Shown: positions 16,862-25,689 of the stretch, piece by piece
Numbering within the stretch: position 1 is the stretch's first letter
Layout: every line of letters begins with the position of its first letter
Assembly: GCA_944380065.1 (NCBI GenBank)
Contig: CALWGM010000099.1
Location: 1 to 50,712 of the forward strand
Direction: 5' to 3'
DNA: 50,712 nucleotides
Source of the DNA: an uncultured Lachnospiraceae bacterium
GTDB taxonomy: Bacteria; Bacillota; Clostridia; Lachnospirales; Lachnospiraceae
Program-made: the position numbers and the translations under genes
Notes under the pieces: generated by a model
The model's database searches: none
Seen by the model: only the letters and a program-made list of their open reading frames with translations
Told to the model about the DNA's origin: nothing

Positions 16862-18442
16862 ATGTATCGGTTATTGTTGCTGGATGATGAGGAGATTGTG
16901 ATCAAAGGCATCCAGAAGGTTTATGACATGCCGAAGTACGGCTTTGCGGTGGCAGGGGCCTTCACCAGCCCGCTGAAAGCGGCGGAGCAGTTAGACAGCC
17001 TGAAACCGGATCTGGTGATCACGGATGTGAAGATGCCCCGGATGGACGGGCTGGAGTTTGCCAGCCTGGTAAAAAAATGGAATCCGGAGACGGAGGTTGT
17101 GATCCTGTCCGGCTATGATGATTTTTCCTATGCCCAGGCCGCTGTCAAGTTAGGGATCAGCGATTACCTGCTCAAACCGATCAAAAAGGCTGATTTTGTG
17201 GCCATGCTGGAACGGATGGCGGCAAAAATCGGGGAAAAGCAGTCCCGGGCGAGTCAGCAGAAGCAGATGCAGGAGCTTCTGCAGAACAGTTATACGGAGC
17301 TGAAGAACCGGTATTTTCTGGCGCTGACGGAGGAAAATAAGTGCGAGGAAGGGCTGCGGGAAGCGTTAAGGAAACATGGACAGAGCGAGTTTGAAGACGA
17401 GCTGTTTCTGATGGTCAAGATTGATACGGACCAGATTTCCCCGGCGGTGGATTACATGTCCGAGATCGGCAAGCTGAACCAGGAGATGGAGAATCTGCTT
17501 TTGGAATATGGAAAAGTACTGGATTTCCTTTCGGATGAGAGCATGTTTTTTGTCCTGTATGATCTGCGAAAGGAGCAGTACGCGGACGTGAAGGAGAGCG
17601 TCCGCCTGCTTTTGGAGCGGAAGCATGCGGCGGGGCTGGATCTGGCGCTGGGGATCAGCGACATCCACCGGGGACAGAAGGAGCTTTTTGAGGCCAGGAA
17701 TGACTGTGTGCGGCAGATTTTCATGCAGGAGGCCAACATTGCGGATACCTCGGACGCGAATCCGGTGCATGGCAGGGAGATGAACCTGACCATTCCCTAC
17801 ACGGAGATCGAGGGGCTGTTCCATGCGATCCTGACGGCAGACCGGGAGGCGGTCTGCAATACCCTGGATCAGATTTATGTGGAGCCGGAGGGCAACGTGC
17901 ATGTTCTGTACCGGGATTATGTTTCCAGCATTACGTTCCTGATCCTGCTGCGTACCTACCAGCTGCAGAATAAGTATGACGTGGTGCACCAGATTGCCCG
18001 GCAGGAGCTTCTGAACCTTAAGTATCTGCGCCGGGAGTACCCGGGGATGGAGGATCAGAAACAGCTGGTACGGGAGATCTGCCTGGCGCTGGCTGACCTT
18101 GTGTCCCGGCAGAAGGTGGCGGCTCCCTCCAAAATGGTGCAGGCGGCGCTGGAGTATATCGACGATCATTTCAGGGAGAATATTTCCCTGCAGGATGTGG
18201 CTGACAATATCAGCATCAGCAAGAATTATCTCTGCGATATTTTCAAGAAAGAGGTGGGCGTGACATTTATCAACTATGTGACGAACCTGCGGATTGAAAA
18301 GGCGAAGGATTACCTGGCCAACACGGATCTGAAGATGTACGAGGTATCCAGCGCGGTGGGCTATAATGACTATACCTACTTTGCACAGATTTTTAAGAAA
18401 CATACCGGGACGACGCTTTCCGCGTACCGGAAGAATGCATAA
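16862..18442 (+). CDS. YesN-type response regulator (receiver plus AraC HTH)
   Basis: A 526-residue regulator. Residues 1-120 are a receiver domain with LLLDDEEIV, phospho-acceptor Asp55 in VITDVKMPRMDG, and YLLKPIKK. A long central region (130-415) is typical of YesN proteins. The last 100 residues form a double-HTH AraC domain (NISLQDVADNISISKNYLCDIFKK, and the end YNDYTYFAQIFKKHTGTTLSAYRK). It pairs with the convergent YesM-type kinase at 18533-20383. Such systems usually sense carbohydrates and switch on sugar uptake genes. The neighbouring orphan binding lipoprotein is the obvious candidate target or sensor partner. The start ATG 16862 has AGAGGTG upstream; GTG 16853 lacks spacing. Confidence 0.92.
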   Translation: MYRLLLLDDEEIVIKGIQKVYDMPKYGFAVAGAFTSPLKAAEQLDSLKPDLVITDVKMPRMDGLEFASLVKKWNPETEVVILSGYDDFSYAQAAVKLGISDYLLKPIKKADFVAMLERMAAKIGEKQSRASQQKQMQELLQNSYTELKNRYFLALTEENKCEEGLREALRKHGQSEFEDELFLMVKIDTDQISPAVDYMSEIGKLNQEMENLLLEYGKVLDFLSDESMFFVLYDLRKEQYADVKESVRLLLERKHAAGLDLALGISDIHRGQKELFEARNDCVRQIFMQEANIADTSDANPVHGREMNLTIPYTEIEGLFHAILTADREAVCNTLDQIYVEPEGNVHVLYRDYVSSITFLILLRTYQLQNKYDVVHQIARQELLNLKYLRREYPGMEDQKQLVREICLALADLVSRQKVAAPSKMVQAALEYIDDHFRENISLQDVADNISISKNYLCDIFKKEVGVTFINYVTNLRIEKAKDYLANTDLKMYEVSSAVGYNDYTYFAQIFKKHTGTTLSAYRKNA

Positions 18443-18480
18443 TAAGAAAAGGCTGCTGTAAACGGAAGGCGCAGCGGCAC

Positions 18481-18529
18481 AAAAAAGAGGGACTGTCCCG
18501 CGGCGATGGCTGTGGGGCAGTCCCTCTTT
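18481..18529. terminator. Strong bidirectional terminator between the YesN and YesM genes
   Basis: AAAGAGGGACTG (18484-18495) pairs with CAGTCCCTCTTT (18518-18529), extended inward by a G-U pair to about 16 bp. Read leftward, the stem is followed by six Ts, fitting termination of the kinase gene, whose stop is only 4 bases away. Rightward only TTT follows. Confidence 0.8.
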
Positions 18530-18532
18530 GGG

Positions 18533-20383
18533 CTACAGAGTTTCCCTGACCGGCAGGAGGATCTGGCAGATGGTCTGCGTCTTCGTGGTGGAATAGCTGA
18601 GTCCGTATTCATCCCCGCAGATGATCTTAATGCGGCGGTGGATGTTCTGGACACCGTAGCCTTCTTTTTTGAAATTGAGGATGTCGCTGTCCTCCGGGTG
18701 GAAGATTAGGAGGCTTTTCATCTTTTTCAGGTCGATGTTCGTGCCGTCGTTGACGACCCGGAGAACCACCTGTTTCCCGACGCTGACCTGGATCAGCAGG
18801 CGGCCGCCGTTTTCCAGAGTATTGATCCCGTGCTTTAACGCGTTTTCCACCACCGGCTGCAGGATAAAGCGGGGAATGTACAGGGGCGGCAGCGGATCGG
18901 GCATGTCAAAGTCGTAGGCCAGCCGGTCCGCATAGCGGAACTTCTGCAGGATCAGGTAACTCTGGATGTACTGGATCTCCTGTTCCATCTCCACAAACGA
19001 GCTGTTGTTTTTCATCAGGCTTAAGCGGAAGGTGTCGGAGAGGGCGGTAATCATCTCACTGATCTCGTCCTGGTCGTTGGCAAGGGCGATCCAGTTGATG
19101 GAATCCAGGGTGTTATAGAGGAAATGCGGGTCGATCTGGCTCTGCAGAAGGGCCAGCTCCGCGTCCTTTTTCTCTAAATTCTTTACATAGATCTCCTGGA
19201 TCAGGCGGTTCATACGCTCCTCCAACTGCTCATAGGAGCGGTACATCTGCCCGATTTCATCAGAGCGGTTCTGGTAGAGCCGCACCATGTTCTCGTCGAA
19301 CTTCTGATCGGCGCCGTGGTAGGCATCCATCATCTTAGAGAGGATGACGATGGGGCGCGCCATGTTGCCGGAACTGTATTTGGACATGAAAAACAGCGCC
19401 AGGATGATGGCGGCGATCGCCAGGAACAGTACATAGATCATAGTTCTGGCCGTGTCATTCACCTCCTGATAGGGCGTCAGCATGTAAAGCATCCACTGAT
19501 CCGTTTCCATTTCGGAGGAGGTCAGGACATAGGGTTCCTTTTCGTAGCGGAAGATGTAATTTCCCTGTTTGGGATCGGCCTGGGAAAATATTTCCGAGTA
19601 ATCGTTCATCATGGAATTTTTCATCAGCAGTTCCCCGGTATCGCTCACCAGGAACACATTGGCGGTTTTGCCCCAGGTGATATCCTGCCAGAGCTCCACC
19701 ATGTATTCGTCGTCCAGATAAATCATCAGATAGCCCAGGACAGTATGGTAATCGGCTGTGCTGATGACCGGCCGTACCAGCATCAGGGTATTGATCTGCG
19801 GCGGAATCTCATTGTTTTCCTGGGATTCGTAGACGGTTGCCGTCAGCGTGGAATAGGGAAACCAGGCATAGGGGGCGTCAAGCCCTGTCAGCTGCGGGTA
19901 CCACCATTTTTCGCGGATGTTCTGGAACCCGGCCCGGTCGGAGTAGGCGTTTTCCGTGGAGTAGATGGTGCGGTCCTTCGTGGTCAGCACAATACTGTTG
20001 ATGTATTCGCGGTTCAGGATCAGTCCGTTGATAAAATAGGAAGCGTCCGTATCGTCCGGATAGGCGGCTGATTCGTTGGCCGCAGCCAGATATTCCTGTA
20101 CCGAGGAGTTGTAGATCAGCTCCCGGGACATATTTTCTGTGTCGCTGAAAATGAATTCCAGCTGGGCAGAGGTCTTTTCCAGCTCGGTGGCCTGGGTCTG
20201 GGTCACCGTCTCGTGGGTGCTGAACTGGATGATGAAAAATGCGATCACCAGCACGCCGGAAATCACCGGGATGGCAATAAAAAGAAAGGACAGGAGCAGA
20301 CGCCGCTGAAAGCTGGTGGAATCTGACAAGCCGTTGAATATTTTATAAAAAGGAAAATAGTGTTGTTGTTTTCTGCCGTCCAT
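18533..20383 (-). CDS. YesM-type sensor histidine kinase
   Basis: A 616-residue membrane kinase. A first helix (about residues 28-53) is followed by an extracellular Cache-like sensor region (55-300) and a second helix (about 310-332). The cytoplasmic part comprises HAMP-like sequence, a His_kinase domain with phospho-acceptor His420 in SQIDPHFLYNTLDSINW, and an HATPase with PVVENALKHGI and GYGVQNIHRRI. The helical signature is of the HisKA_5/YesM class, which partners with YesN regulators, here the convergent gene. The ligand is unknown, but the adjacent divergent lipoprotein is of the sugar-binding type. It is driven from a leftward promoter at 20413-20441 that fully overlaps the lipoprotein promoter. 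GGGAG lies upstream of the ATG. Confidence 0.93.
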   Translation of the reverse strand: MDGRKQQHYFPFYKIFNGLSDSTSFQRRLLLSFLFIAIPVISGVLVIAFFIIQFSTHETVTQTQATELEKTSAQLEFIFSDTENMSRELIYNSSVQEYLAAANESAAYPDDTDASYFINGLILNREYINSIVLTTKDRTIYSTENAYSDRAGFQNIREKWWYPQLTGLDAPYAWFPYSTLTATVYESQENNEIPPQINTLMLVRPVISTADYHTVLGYLMIYLDDEYMVELWQDITWGKTANVFLVSDTGELLMKNSMMNDYSEIFSQADPKQGNYIFRYEKEPYVLTSSEMETDQWMLYMLTPYQEVNDTARTMIYVLFLAIAAIILALFFMSKYSSGNMARPIVILSKMMDAYHGADQKFDENMVRLYQNRSDEIGQMYRSYEQLEERMNRLIQEIYVKNLEKKDAELALLQSQIDPHFLYNTLDSINWIALANDQDEISEMITALSDTFRLSLMKNNSSFVEMEQEIQYIQSYLILQKFRYADRLAYDFDMPDPLPPLYIPRFILQPVVENALKHGINTLENGGRLLIQVSVGKQVVLRVVNDGTNIDLKKMKSLLIFHPEDSDILNFKKEGYGVQNIHRRIKIICGDEYGLSYSTTKTQTICQILLPVRETL

Positions 20384-20412
20384 AAAAAACTCCCGTAAAA
20401 TTCATTGTTTCC

Positions 20413-20443
20413 ATTTTACAATAGATTGCAGGTGTTGTAAAAT
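20413..20443. promoter_or_regulatory. Symmetric overlapping divergent promoter between the YesM kinase and the lipoprotein
   Basis: ATTTTACAA (20413-20421) and TTGTAAAAT (20435-20443) form a perfect 9-bp inverted repeat with a 13-base spacer. Rightward it reads TTTACA (20415-20420), 17 bp, TAAAAT (20438-20443). Leftward it reads TTTACA (20441-20436), 17 bp, TAAAAT (20418-20413). Each -35 lies inside the opposite -10, so the two polymerases cannot bind at once. Expected leaders are about 24 bases to the kinase and about 84 to the lipoprotein. Confidence 0.75.
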
Positions 20444-20533
20444 GAAAAAGCAGCCGCCGGCGGGTGGAGAACGCTCCTTCCGCGCCTGATGCAGCTGTAA
20501 GAAATCAGATCAGAATATATAAGGTAGAGATGT

Positions 20534-21850
20534 ATGAAAAAAATCATGTCATGGCTTCTGGTGTGCGCCCTAAGCGCGGTGCTGTTTGCCGGCGGGTGTA
20601 CCCGGAGCCGGGAAGAAGCGCAGGATGAGACGGCCGGGCAGGAGGCGGAGGGGACTCCGCTGGAAGTCTGGATCTGTTATGACCGCAATGTGCCGGGAGC
20701 CTACTATGTGTTTCAGTGGGATACCCTGGCGGAAACGTACGGTTATGAGATCGAGGTGGAGACCTATTCGGAACAGGAGCTCAGGGATAAGCTGAAGATG
20801 GCGGTGGTCTGCAACGAATTGCCGGATATTTTTTATGTGCCGGGAGGGAATTATCCGGAATATCTGTTTGAGGCGGGCGCCTGCATGCCGGTGCAGGAGG
20901 AGCTGCAGGACGCCGGATTTCAGGATCGTTATCTGACGCCGTCCGAAGACGGGAATAATTATATCATCCCCTGTGTGCCGGACAGCTACGCAGTGGCGTA
21001 CTATGATGCGGAGCTGATGGAGGAGATCGGCCTTGAGATCCCGGAAACGATGGAGGAACTGGAGGAGATGATCCGCAGGGTTGATCAGTACAACCGGACG
21101 CACGGGACGGATTATGCCGCCATTGAGCTGGGGATGAAGGATAAATGGATGGGAGAGCTGTTCGGCTGCATGATCGCCTGTCTGACGGATCCGGAAGGGT
21201 ACCGGGGAACGCTGGACGGGAACGCGTCTGCGGGCGGTATGAAGGCGTTGGGGACGGAAACCTCCGCAAAACTGCGGGAACTGATCACAGCGGGGGCGTT
21301 TCCGGAGAACTATATGGAAACCGGAGAGCCGGAGGCAGTGCGCAATTTCATCAACCATGACGCGGTGATGATGGTGCATCAGTCCTCCCTGGTCTACCAT
21401 CTGATCCAGAATATGGGGGAAGACGGGTTCGCGGCGGCGGCGTTTCCGGGGTACGGCGCGGATGCCGCGGGAGGATATCACCTGATGGACATGAACGGGA
21501 GCTACAAACCGGGGCTGGCGGTGAACGCCCGGTCGGAGTACCGGGAGGATGCGGCGGCGCTCTGTGTGGAGTTCGCGCTGGAGGTAAACAGGATCAATGC
21601 GCAGGAGCATGGATACCTGAATATTACGGATACAGAGATTGCGGCGGAGGGATCGGTATCTCCCCAGGTGCAGTTCCTGCATGAGATGGAGGCCCGGGCG
21701 GGCGGCAGGGACGCCTTCCTGTTTTCGGCCCTGGACCAGGAGACCGGGGATGCATGGGGGAATACGGTCAAACAGTTTTTTGCCGGCGAACTGAGTGAAC
21801 AGGAATTTTCTGAAAATACGGCAGAAATTATGGAAAATTACAACAGATAA
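20534..21850 (+). CDS. Extracellular solute-binding lipoprotein (family 1, sugar type) without a permease
   Basis: A 438-residue lipoprotein. The signal peptide ends in the lipobox LFAGGC (Cys22), followed by an acidic, Gln/Glu-rich linker. The mature part has the family 1 binding-protein layout: an N-terminal lobe with EVETYSEQELRDKLKMA and ELPDIFYVPGG, and YNRTHGTDYAAIELGM in the middle. The region around residues 270-330 (KPGLAVNARSEYREDAAALCVEFAL) resembles sugar-binding proteins of the MalE/YtcQ group. No permease or ATPase gene adjoins it. Standing divergent to the YesM kinase with a shared promoter, it may feed ligand information to the kinase's sensor region, or use permeases encoded elsewhere. 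It is followed by a strong terminator. Confidence 0.8.
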   Translation: MKKIMSWLLVCALSAVLFAGGCTRSREEAQDETAGQEAEGTPLEVWICYDRNVPGAYYVFQWDTLAETYGYEIEVETYSEQELRDKLKMAVVCNELPDIFYVPGGNYPEYLFEAGACMPVQEELQDAGFQDRYLTPSEDGNNYIIPCVPDSYAVAYYDAELMEEIGLEIPETMEELEEMIRRVDQYNRTHGTDYAAIELGMKDKWMGELFGCMIACLTDPEGYRGTLDGNASAGGMKALGTETSAKLRELITAGAFPENYMETGEPEAVRNFINHDAVMMVHQSSLVYHLIQNMGEDGFAAAAFPGYGADAAGGYHLMDMNGSYKPGLAVNARSEYREDAAALCVEFALEVNRINAQEHGYLNITDTEIAAEGSVSPQVQFLHEMEARAGGRDAFLFSALDQETGDAWGNTVKQFFAGELSEQEFSENTAEIMENYNR

Positions 21851-21892
21851 AGGGGGACTCCACGGCTTTTATTACATTATGCATAAAATACG

Positions 21893-21930
21893 AAAAGATT
21901 CCACGTATCCTTTGTGGAATCTTTTTTCTT
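21893..21930 (+). terminator. Intrinsic terminator after the binding lipoprotein
   Basis: AAAAGATTCCAC (21893-21904) pairs with GTGGAATCTTTT (21914-21925) across a 9-base loop, with six Ts inside and after the 3' arm. Confidence 0.88.
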
Positions 21931-21968
21931 TTTCCGAAGATATTTCATGAAATCATAATTTTTTCGGG

Positions 21969-21997
21969 TTTAAAAGTTTATCAAATTTTTATAAAAT
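21969..21997 (+). promoter_or_regulatory. Possible promoter of the liv-type operon
   Basis: TTTAAA (21969-21974), a 17-bp spacer, and TAAAAT (21992-21997). The -35 is poor and the region is AT-rich, so similar matches could arise by chance. It is the best candidate in the 21931-22055 gap. Confidence 0.35.
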
Positions 21998-22055
21998 GGA
22001 TGTATCGTAAGAATACACTTTTTTACACAACTTTCTTTAACAGGAGTGATGGAAC

Positions 22056-23321
22056 ATGAAAAAACGATTAGCGCAGTTAACTGCAGTCGCCCTGTGCGTG
22101 GCCATGGTGGGATCCATGGCGGCCTGCGGCAGCGGCGACGGAAATGCGGCATCCAGTTCAGACGACACGATCACAGTCGGCGTTGTTTATCCTGCAACTG
22201 GCGCCCTGGCGGCCTTCGGTGATGGTACCGAGGAGATGTACGGCTACGCCGTAGATCAGATCAATGAGGCCGGCGGCATTGAAGTGGACGGCTCCATGAA
22301 GAAGATCGAGCTTGTTTTCGCGGACTCCGAGTCTGACGCCACAAAGGCCTCCGAGGCAGCCAACAACCTGATCCTCCGGAAAGGCGTGGAGATCATGCTG
22401 ACGGCCAAGACGGCGACCACGACCGTACCGGTTGCGGCAGCCTGTGAGCGTGCCGGGATCCTCTGTCTGTCCGTAGACACACCGGACGAGGCGTGGGCGA
22501 TTTCCGATTACAAGACCTCTTACCATGCCGGATTCAACACAGAGAACGAGCTGTCCGCTTTCGCGGATGCGTGGGAGATGGCCGGCGTATCGGAAGGCGG
22601 ATCCATCGGCGTGATGCATGCCACCGATACCGAGGGTCAGACCATGATCGGCGCGATTTCCGCTTTTGCCGAGGGCAGGGGCTATACCGCGTATGATCCG
22701 GGCGCTTACACATCCGGCGCGACAGACTACACATCGATCATTAACAACCTGAAGAAAGAAAACTGCGAGGCGGTTGCCGGCGTTATGCTGACCTCTGACT
22801 TCGGTACTTTCTTTGCACAGCTGAAATCTTCCGGTTATATGCCGAAGACCGTTACCATCGCCAAGGCGACGCTGTTCGTTGCGGACGTGGATTCCGCAGG
22901 CGCGGACGGACTGGCTTCCGGTCTCTGCTCTGAGGTATGGTGGACACCGAACCATCCGTTTACATCCTCCATTTCCGGACAGACCTGCCAGGAGATCGGT
23001 GATGTGTGGATGGAACTGCTTCCGGAATATGATTACGCTCCGGCTACAGCGGGATACAACTATGCGAATGTTGAGATCCTTTATAACGTGCTGAAGAACG
23101 CAGGCTCCATGGATATCGACAAGCTGACGGCAGCCTGCGATGAGCTGAATATTGATACCGTCATCGGCAATATCCAGTACAATGACCAGCATTATTCCGT
23201 ACAGCCTCTGGTAACCGGACAGTGGATTTACAATGATGACGGAACATGGACGCAGAACATCATTTCCACAACACAGATTCCGGAGCTGGAGACAACCGGC
23301 GAATTCCAGGCGTTTGAATAA
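22056..23321 (+). CDS. livJ: Branched-chain-amino-acid-type ABC substrate-binding lipoprotein
   Basis: A 421-residue lipoprotein with a signal peptide ending in the lipobox SMAAC (Cys24). The mature protein has the periplasmic-binding-protein type I (LivJ) fold: ITVGVVYPATGALAAFGDGTEEMYGYAVDQIN, given here only as a landmark from about residues 40-70, then FADSESDATKASEAANNLI and the hinge segments. The Ser/Gly-rich linker after Cys24 is normal for Gram-positive lipoproteins. The family binds Leu, Ile, Val or other hydrophobic or amide ligands; sequence does not settle which. It leads an operon with two ATPases and two permeases directly downstream. CAGGAG lies upstream of the ATG. Confidence 0.88.
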   Translation: MKKRLAQLTAVALCVAMVGSMAACGSGDGNAASSSDDTITVGVVYPATGALAAFGDGTEEMYGYAVDQINEAGGIEVDGSMKKIELVFADSESDATKASEAANNLILRKGVEIMLTAKTATTTVPVAAACERAGILCLSVDTPDEAWAISDYKTSYHAGFNTENELSAFADAWEMAGVSEGGSIGVMHATDTEGQTMIGAISAFAEGRGYTAYDPGAYTSGATDYTSIINNLKKENCEAVAGVMLTSDFGTFFAQLKSSGYMPKTVTIAKATLFVADVDSAGADGLASGLCSEVWWTPNHPFTSSISGQTCQEIGDVWMELLPEYDYAPATAGYNYANVEILYNVLKNAGSMDIDKLTAACDELNIDTVIGNIQYNDQHYSVQPLVTGQWIYNDDGTWTQNIISTTQIPELETTGEFQAFE

Positions 23322-23341
23322 GAAGACAGGGAGGTATAGTT

Positions 23342-24070
23342 TTGAGTGCAATATTAACTGTTGAAAACCTTGGTATTTCTTTCGGAAGCAACCACGTATT
23401 AAAAGATATCAATTTTACGCTGGGTGAGGGAGAGGTACTGGGCGTGATTGGACCCAACGGCGCCGGTAAAACGGTTATGCTGAATATCCTGACAGGTATC
23501 CTGAAACCCACCAAGGGTACCATCCGTTTCCAGGACAAGGAGATTTCCCACGAGGGAGTTACTGAGAGATGCCGCGGAGGTATCGGACGTACATTCCAGG
23601 TTCCCAGACCGTTCGAGCAGATGACCGTATTCGAGAATATTATGGTCGGAGGCGTGTTCGGCGCGGGGATGTCCGAGGCTGAGGCAAAGAAAAAGGCACT
23701 GGAAGTGGCAAAGATCATCAAGCTGGACAACAAGTTAGATCTGTTTGCCGGAAAGTTAGGGCTGCTGGACCGGAAACGTCTGGAGATCGGACGCGCGCTG
23801 GCCACAGAGCCGAAGATCCTTCTGCTGGACGAGGTAGGCGGCGGACTGACAGAGTCCGAGGTGGGCCTGATCATCGATCTGGTAAAGACGATTAAGAAGC
23901 AGGGCGTATCCGTAATCTGGATCGAGCATATTATCCGTACCATGTTAGAGGGTACCGACCGTGTGATGCTGGTGGCCGACGGCGTTGACGTTATTACCGG
24001 CAAGCCTCTGGATGTTATGAATTCCGCTGAGGTGAAGAAGGTTTATATGGGAGGAGGAGACGACGAATGA
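23342..24070 (+). CDS. livG: ABC transporter ATP-binding protein (LivG-like) with a non-standard signature
   Basis: A 242-residue ATPase. Walker A is GPNGAGKT (about residues 40-47), the Q-loop region is RTFQVPRPFEQM, and Walker B is KILLLDEV. The signature position, usually LSGGQ or LSYGQ in LivG, reads KLGLLDRKRLEIGRAL (about residues 138-153), so the serine that contacts ATP across the dimer is missing. The partner LivF keeps LSGGQ, which may give one degenerate and one working site. The start is TTG at 23342, set by GGAGGT at 23328-23333, eight bases upstream. The stop overlaps the ATG of livF by 4 bases, indicating translational coupling. Confidence 0.88.
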   Translation: MSAILTVENLGISFGSNHVLKDINFTLGEGEVLGVIGPNGAGKTVMLNILTGILKPTKGTIRFQDKEISHEGVTERCRGGIGRTFQVPRPFEQMTVFENIMVGGVFGAGMSEAEAKKKALEVAKIIKLDNKLDLFAGKLGLLDRKRLEIGRALATEPKILLLDEVGGGLTESEVGLIIDLVKTIKKQGVSVIWIEHIIRTMLEGTDRVMLVADGVDVITGKPLDVMNSAEVKKVYMGGGDDE

Positions 24071-24786
24071 GCCTGTTGGAAGTAAAAAATATTGATGTTC
24101 ATTATGGAGATTTCCTTGCTCTCCAGAATATTTCCCTGAATGTAGAGCCGGGAACCATCGTTTCCCTGATCGGTGCCAACGGAGCCGGAAAATCCACGAT
24201 CATGAATACGATCTGCGGCTTTAACAAACCGACCAAGGGTGAGATCATTTTTGACGGACAGAATATTTCCGGGAAGAAGCCTTCCCAGATCGCGAAATTA
24301 GGTCTGTCCATGGCTCCCGAGGGAAGCCACTGCTTTGAGCGTATGACGGTACAGGATAACCTGCTGATGGGCGCTTACATGGCAAAAGCAAGCGAGAGAA
24401 AAGACAGACTGGAGAGTGTTTATAACCTGTTCCCTGTCTTAAAGGAAAAAGCAAGCCAGATGTCCACCTTCCTTTCCGGAGGACAGAGACAGATGCTGGC
24501 CATCGGCCGCGGTATTATGACGCAGCCGAAGATCCTGCTTTTGGACGAGGTATCTCTGGGACTGGCGCCCGTAGTTATCAATGATATTTATGATAAGCTG
24601 AAAGAAATTGCGGCTACCGGCCTGACCATGCTGATCGTAGAGCAGAACGTAAACCGTTCCCTCGAAGCTTCCGATTATGCATATGTGATCCTGGAAGGCA
24701 AAGTCGTAATGGAAGGCAAATCCAAAGACCTGAATGTGGACGAAGTAAACGACGCTTACTTTGGTATTGGAAGCTTTGCTCATTAA
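24067..24786 (+). CDS. livF: Branched-chain-amino-acid-type ABC transporter ATP-binding protein LivF
   Basis: A 239-residue ATPase with a complete set of motifs: Walker A GANGAGKS, signature STFLSGGQRQMLAIGRG, Walker B KILLLDEVSLGL, and H-loop-type IVEQNV with Gln-Asn in place of His, as usual in LivF. It overlaps livG by the ATGA junction. It would form the ATP-hydrolysing heterodimer with LivG on the LivHM permease. Confidence 0.93.
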   Translation: MSLLEVKNIDVHYGDFLALQNISLNVEPGTIVSLIGANGAGKSTIMNTICGFNKPTKGEIIFDGQNISGKKPSQIAKLGLSMAPEGSHCFERMTVQDNLLMGAYMAKASERKDRLESVYNLFPVLKEKASQMSTFLSGGQRQMLAIGRGIMTQPKILLLDEVSLGLAPVVINDIYDKLKEIAATGLTMLIVEQNVNRSLEASDYAYVILEGKVVMEGKSKDLNVDEVNDAYFGIGSFAH

Positions 24787-24807
24787 TCGAAAAGGAGTTG
24801 AGACGTT

Positions 24808-25674
24808 ATGATTCAAGTTATAATTACAGGTATCCTCCTGGGAGGATTGTATTCCATGATCGGCGTCGGCATGTCCCTGGTATTCGGTATTATGGGACTG
24901 ACGAACCTGGCTCATGGTGACCTGATGATCCTTGGTACATACATCACGATGGTGGTGGCAAATGCGCTGGGATGCAATCTGGTCGTATCGACACTGATTT
25001 CTGTTGTTGTGATGTGTGTGCTCGGATTTATCATCCAGCATTTCCTGGTCAACCAGGTTATGGATAAAGGACAGGCTCCGGCCCTGCTGGTTACGTTCGG
25101 TCTGTCGATCTTCCTGTCCAACCTGATGCTGAAGATCTTCAGCGCGGACAACCAGATCATCAACAACCCGCTGGCATCCAAGAACGTGATCACCACAGAT
25201 GTACTTTCTATTTCCGCAAGCTACCTGACCAGCTTTATCATCGCATGCGCCATCATCATCGGCCTTTCCCTGATGATGCAGAAGACCAATTTCGGCCGTG
25301 CGATCCGCGCTACCTCTGATGATGTCATGGCGGCTGAGCTGATGGGTGTTAATACCAAGCTGGCATATGCGGCAGCCATGGTAATCTGTATGGGTATCAC
25401 AGCGGTAGCCGGTTCCCTGGTTGGTTCTACCTTTACCTTCTATCCGTCATCCGGTACCCAGTACCTGATCATCGCATTCGGCGTGGTTGTAATCGGCGGT
25501 ATGGGTTCCCTGTTCGGAACGCTGGTAGGCGGTATCGTGCTTGGCGTTGCGCAGCTGCTGGGCGGATTCATTTTCGGATCCGGCGTGCAGATGCTGGTTG
25601 CTTATATTGTATTGCTTGTGATTCTGGCATTAAGGCCCAACGGATTATTCGCGGCTTCTGCGGTGAGAAAGTAA
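24808..25674 (+). CDS. livH: Branched-chain-amino-acid-type ABC permease LivH
   Basis: A 288-residue integral membrane protein with about eight hydrophobic helices. It starts with LLGGLYSMIGVGMSLVFGIMGLTNLAHG, listed as a landmark only, and has the EAA-like coupling segment RAIRATSDDVMAAELMGVN (about 165-185) that meets an ATPase. It is of normal length. AAGGAG precedes the ATG, 21 bp behind livF. Confidence 0.93.
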   Translation: MIQVIITGILLGGLYSMIGVGMSLVFGIMGLTNLAHGDLMILGTYITMVVANALGCNLVVSTLISVVVMCVLGFIIQHFLVNQVMDKGQAPALLVTFGLSIFLSNLMLKIFSADNQIINNPLASKNVITTDVLSISASYLTSFIIACAIIIGLSLMMQKTNFGRAIRATSDDVMAAELMGVNTKLAYAAAMVICMGITAVAGSLVGSTFTFYPSSGTQYLIIAFGVVVIGGMGSLFGTLVGGIVLGVAQLLGGFIFGSGVQMLVAYIVLLVILALRPNGLFAASAVRK

Positions 25675-25689
25675 AGGGGGCTGACAATT

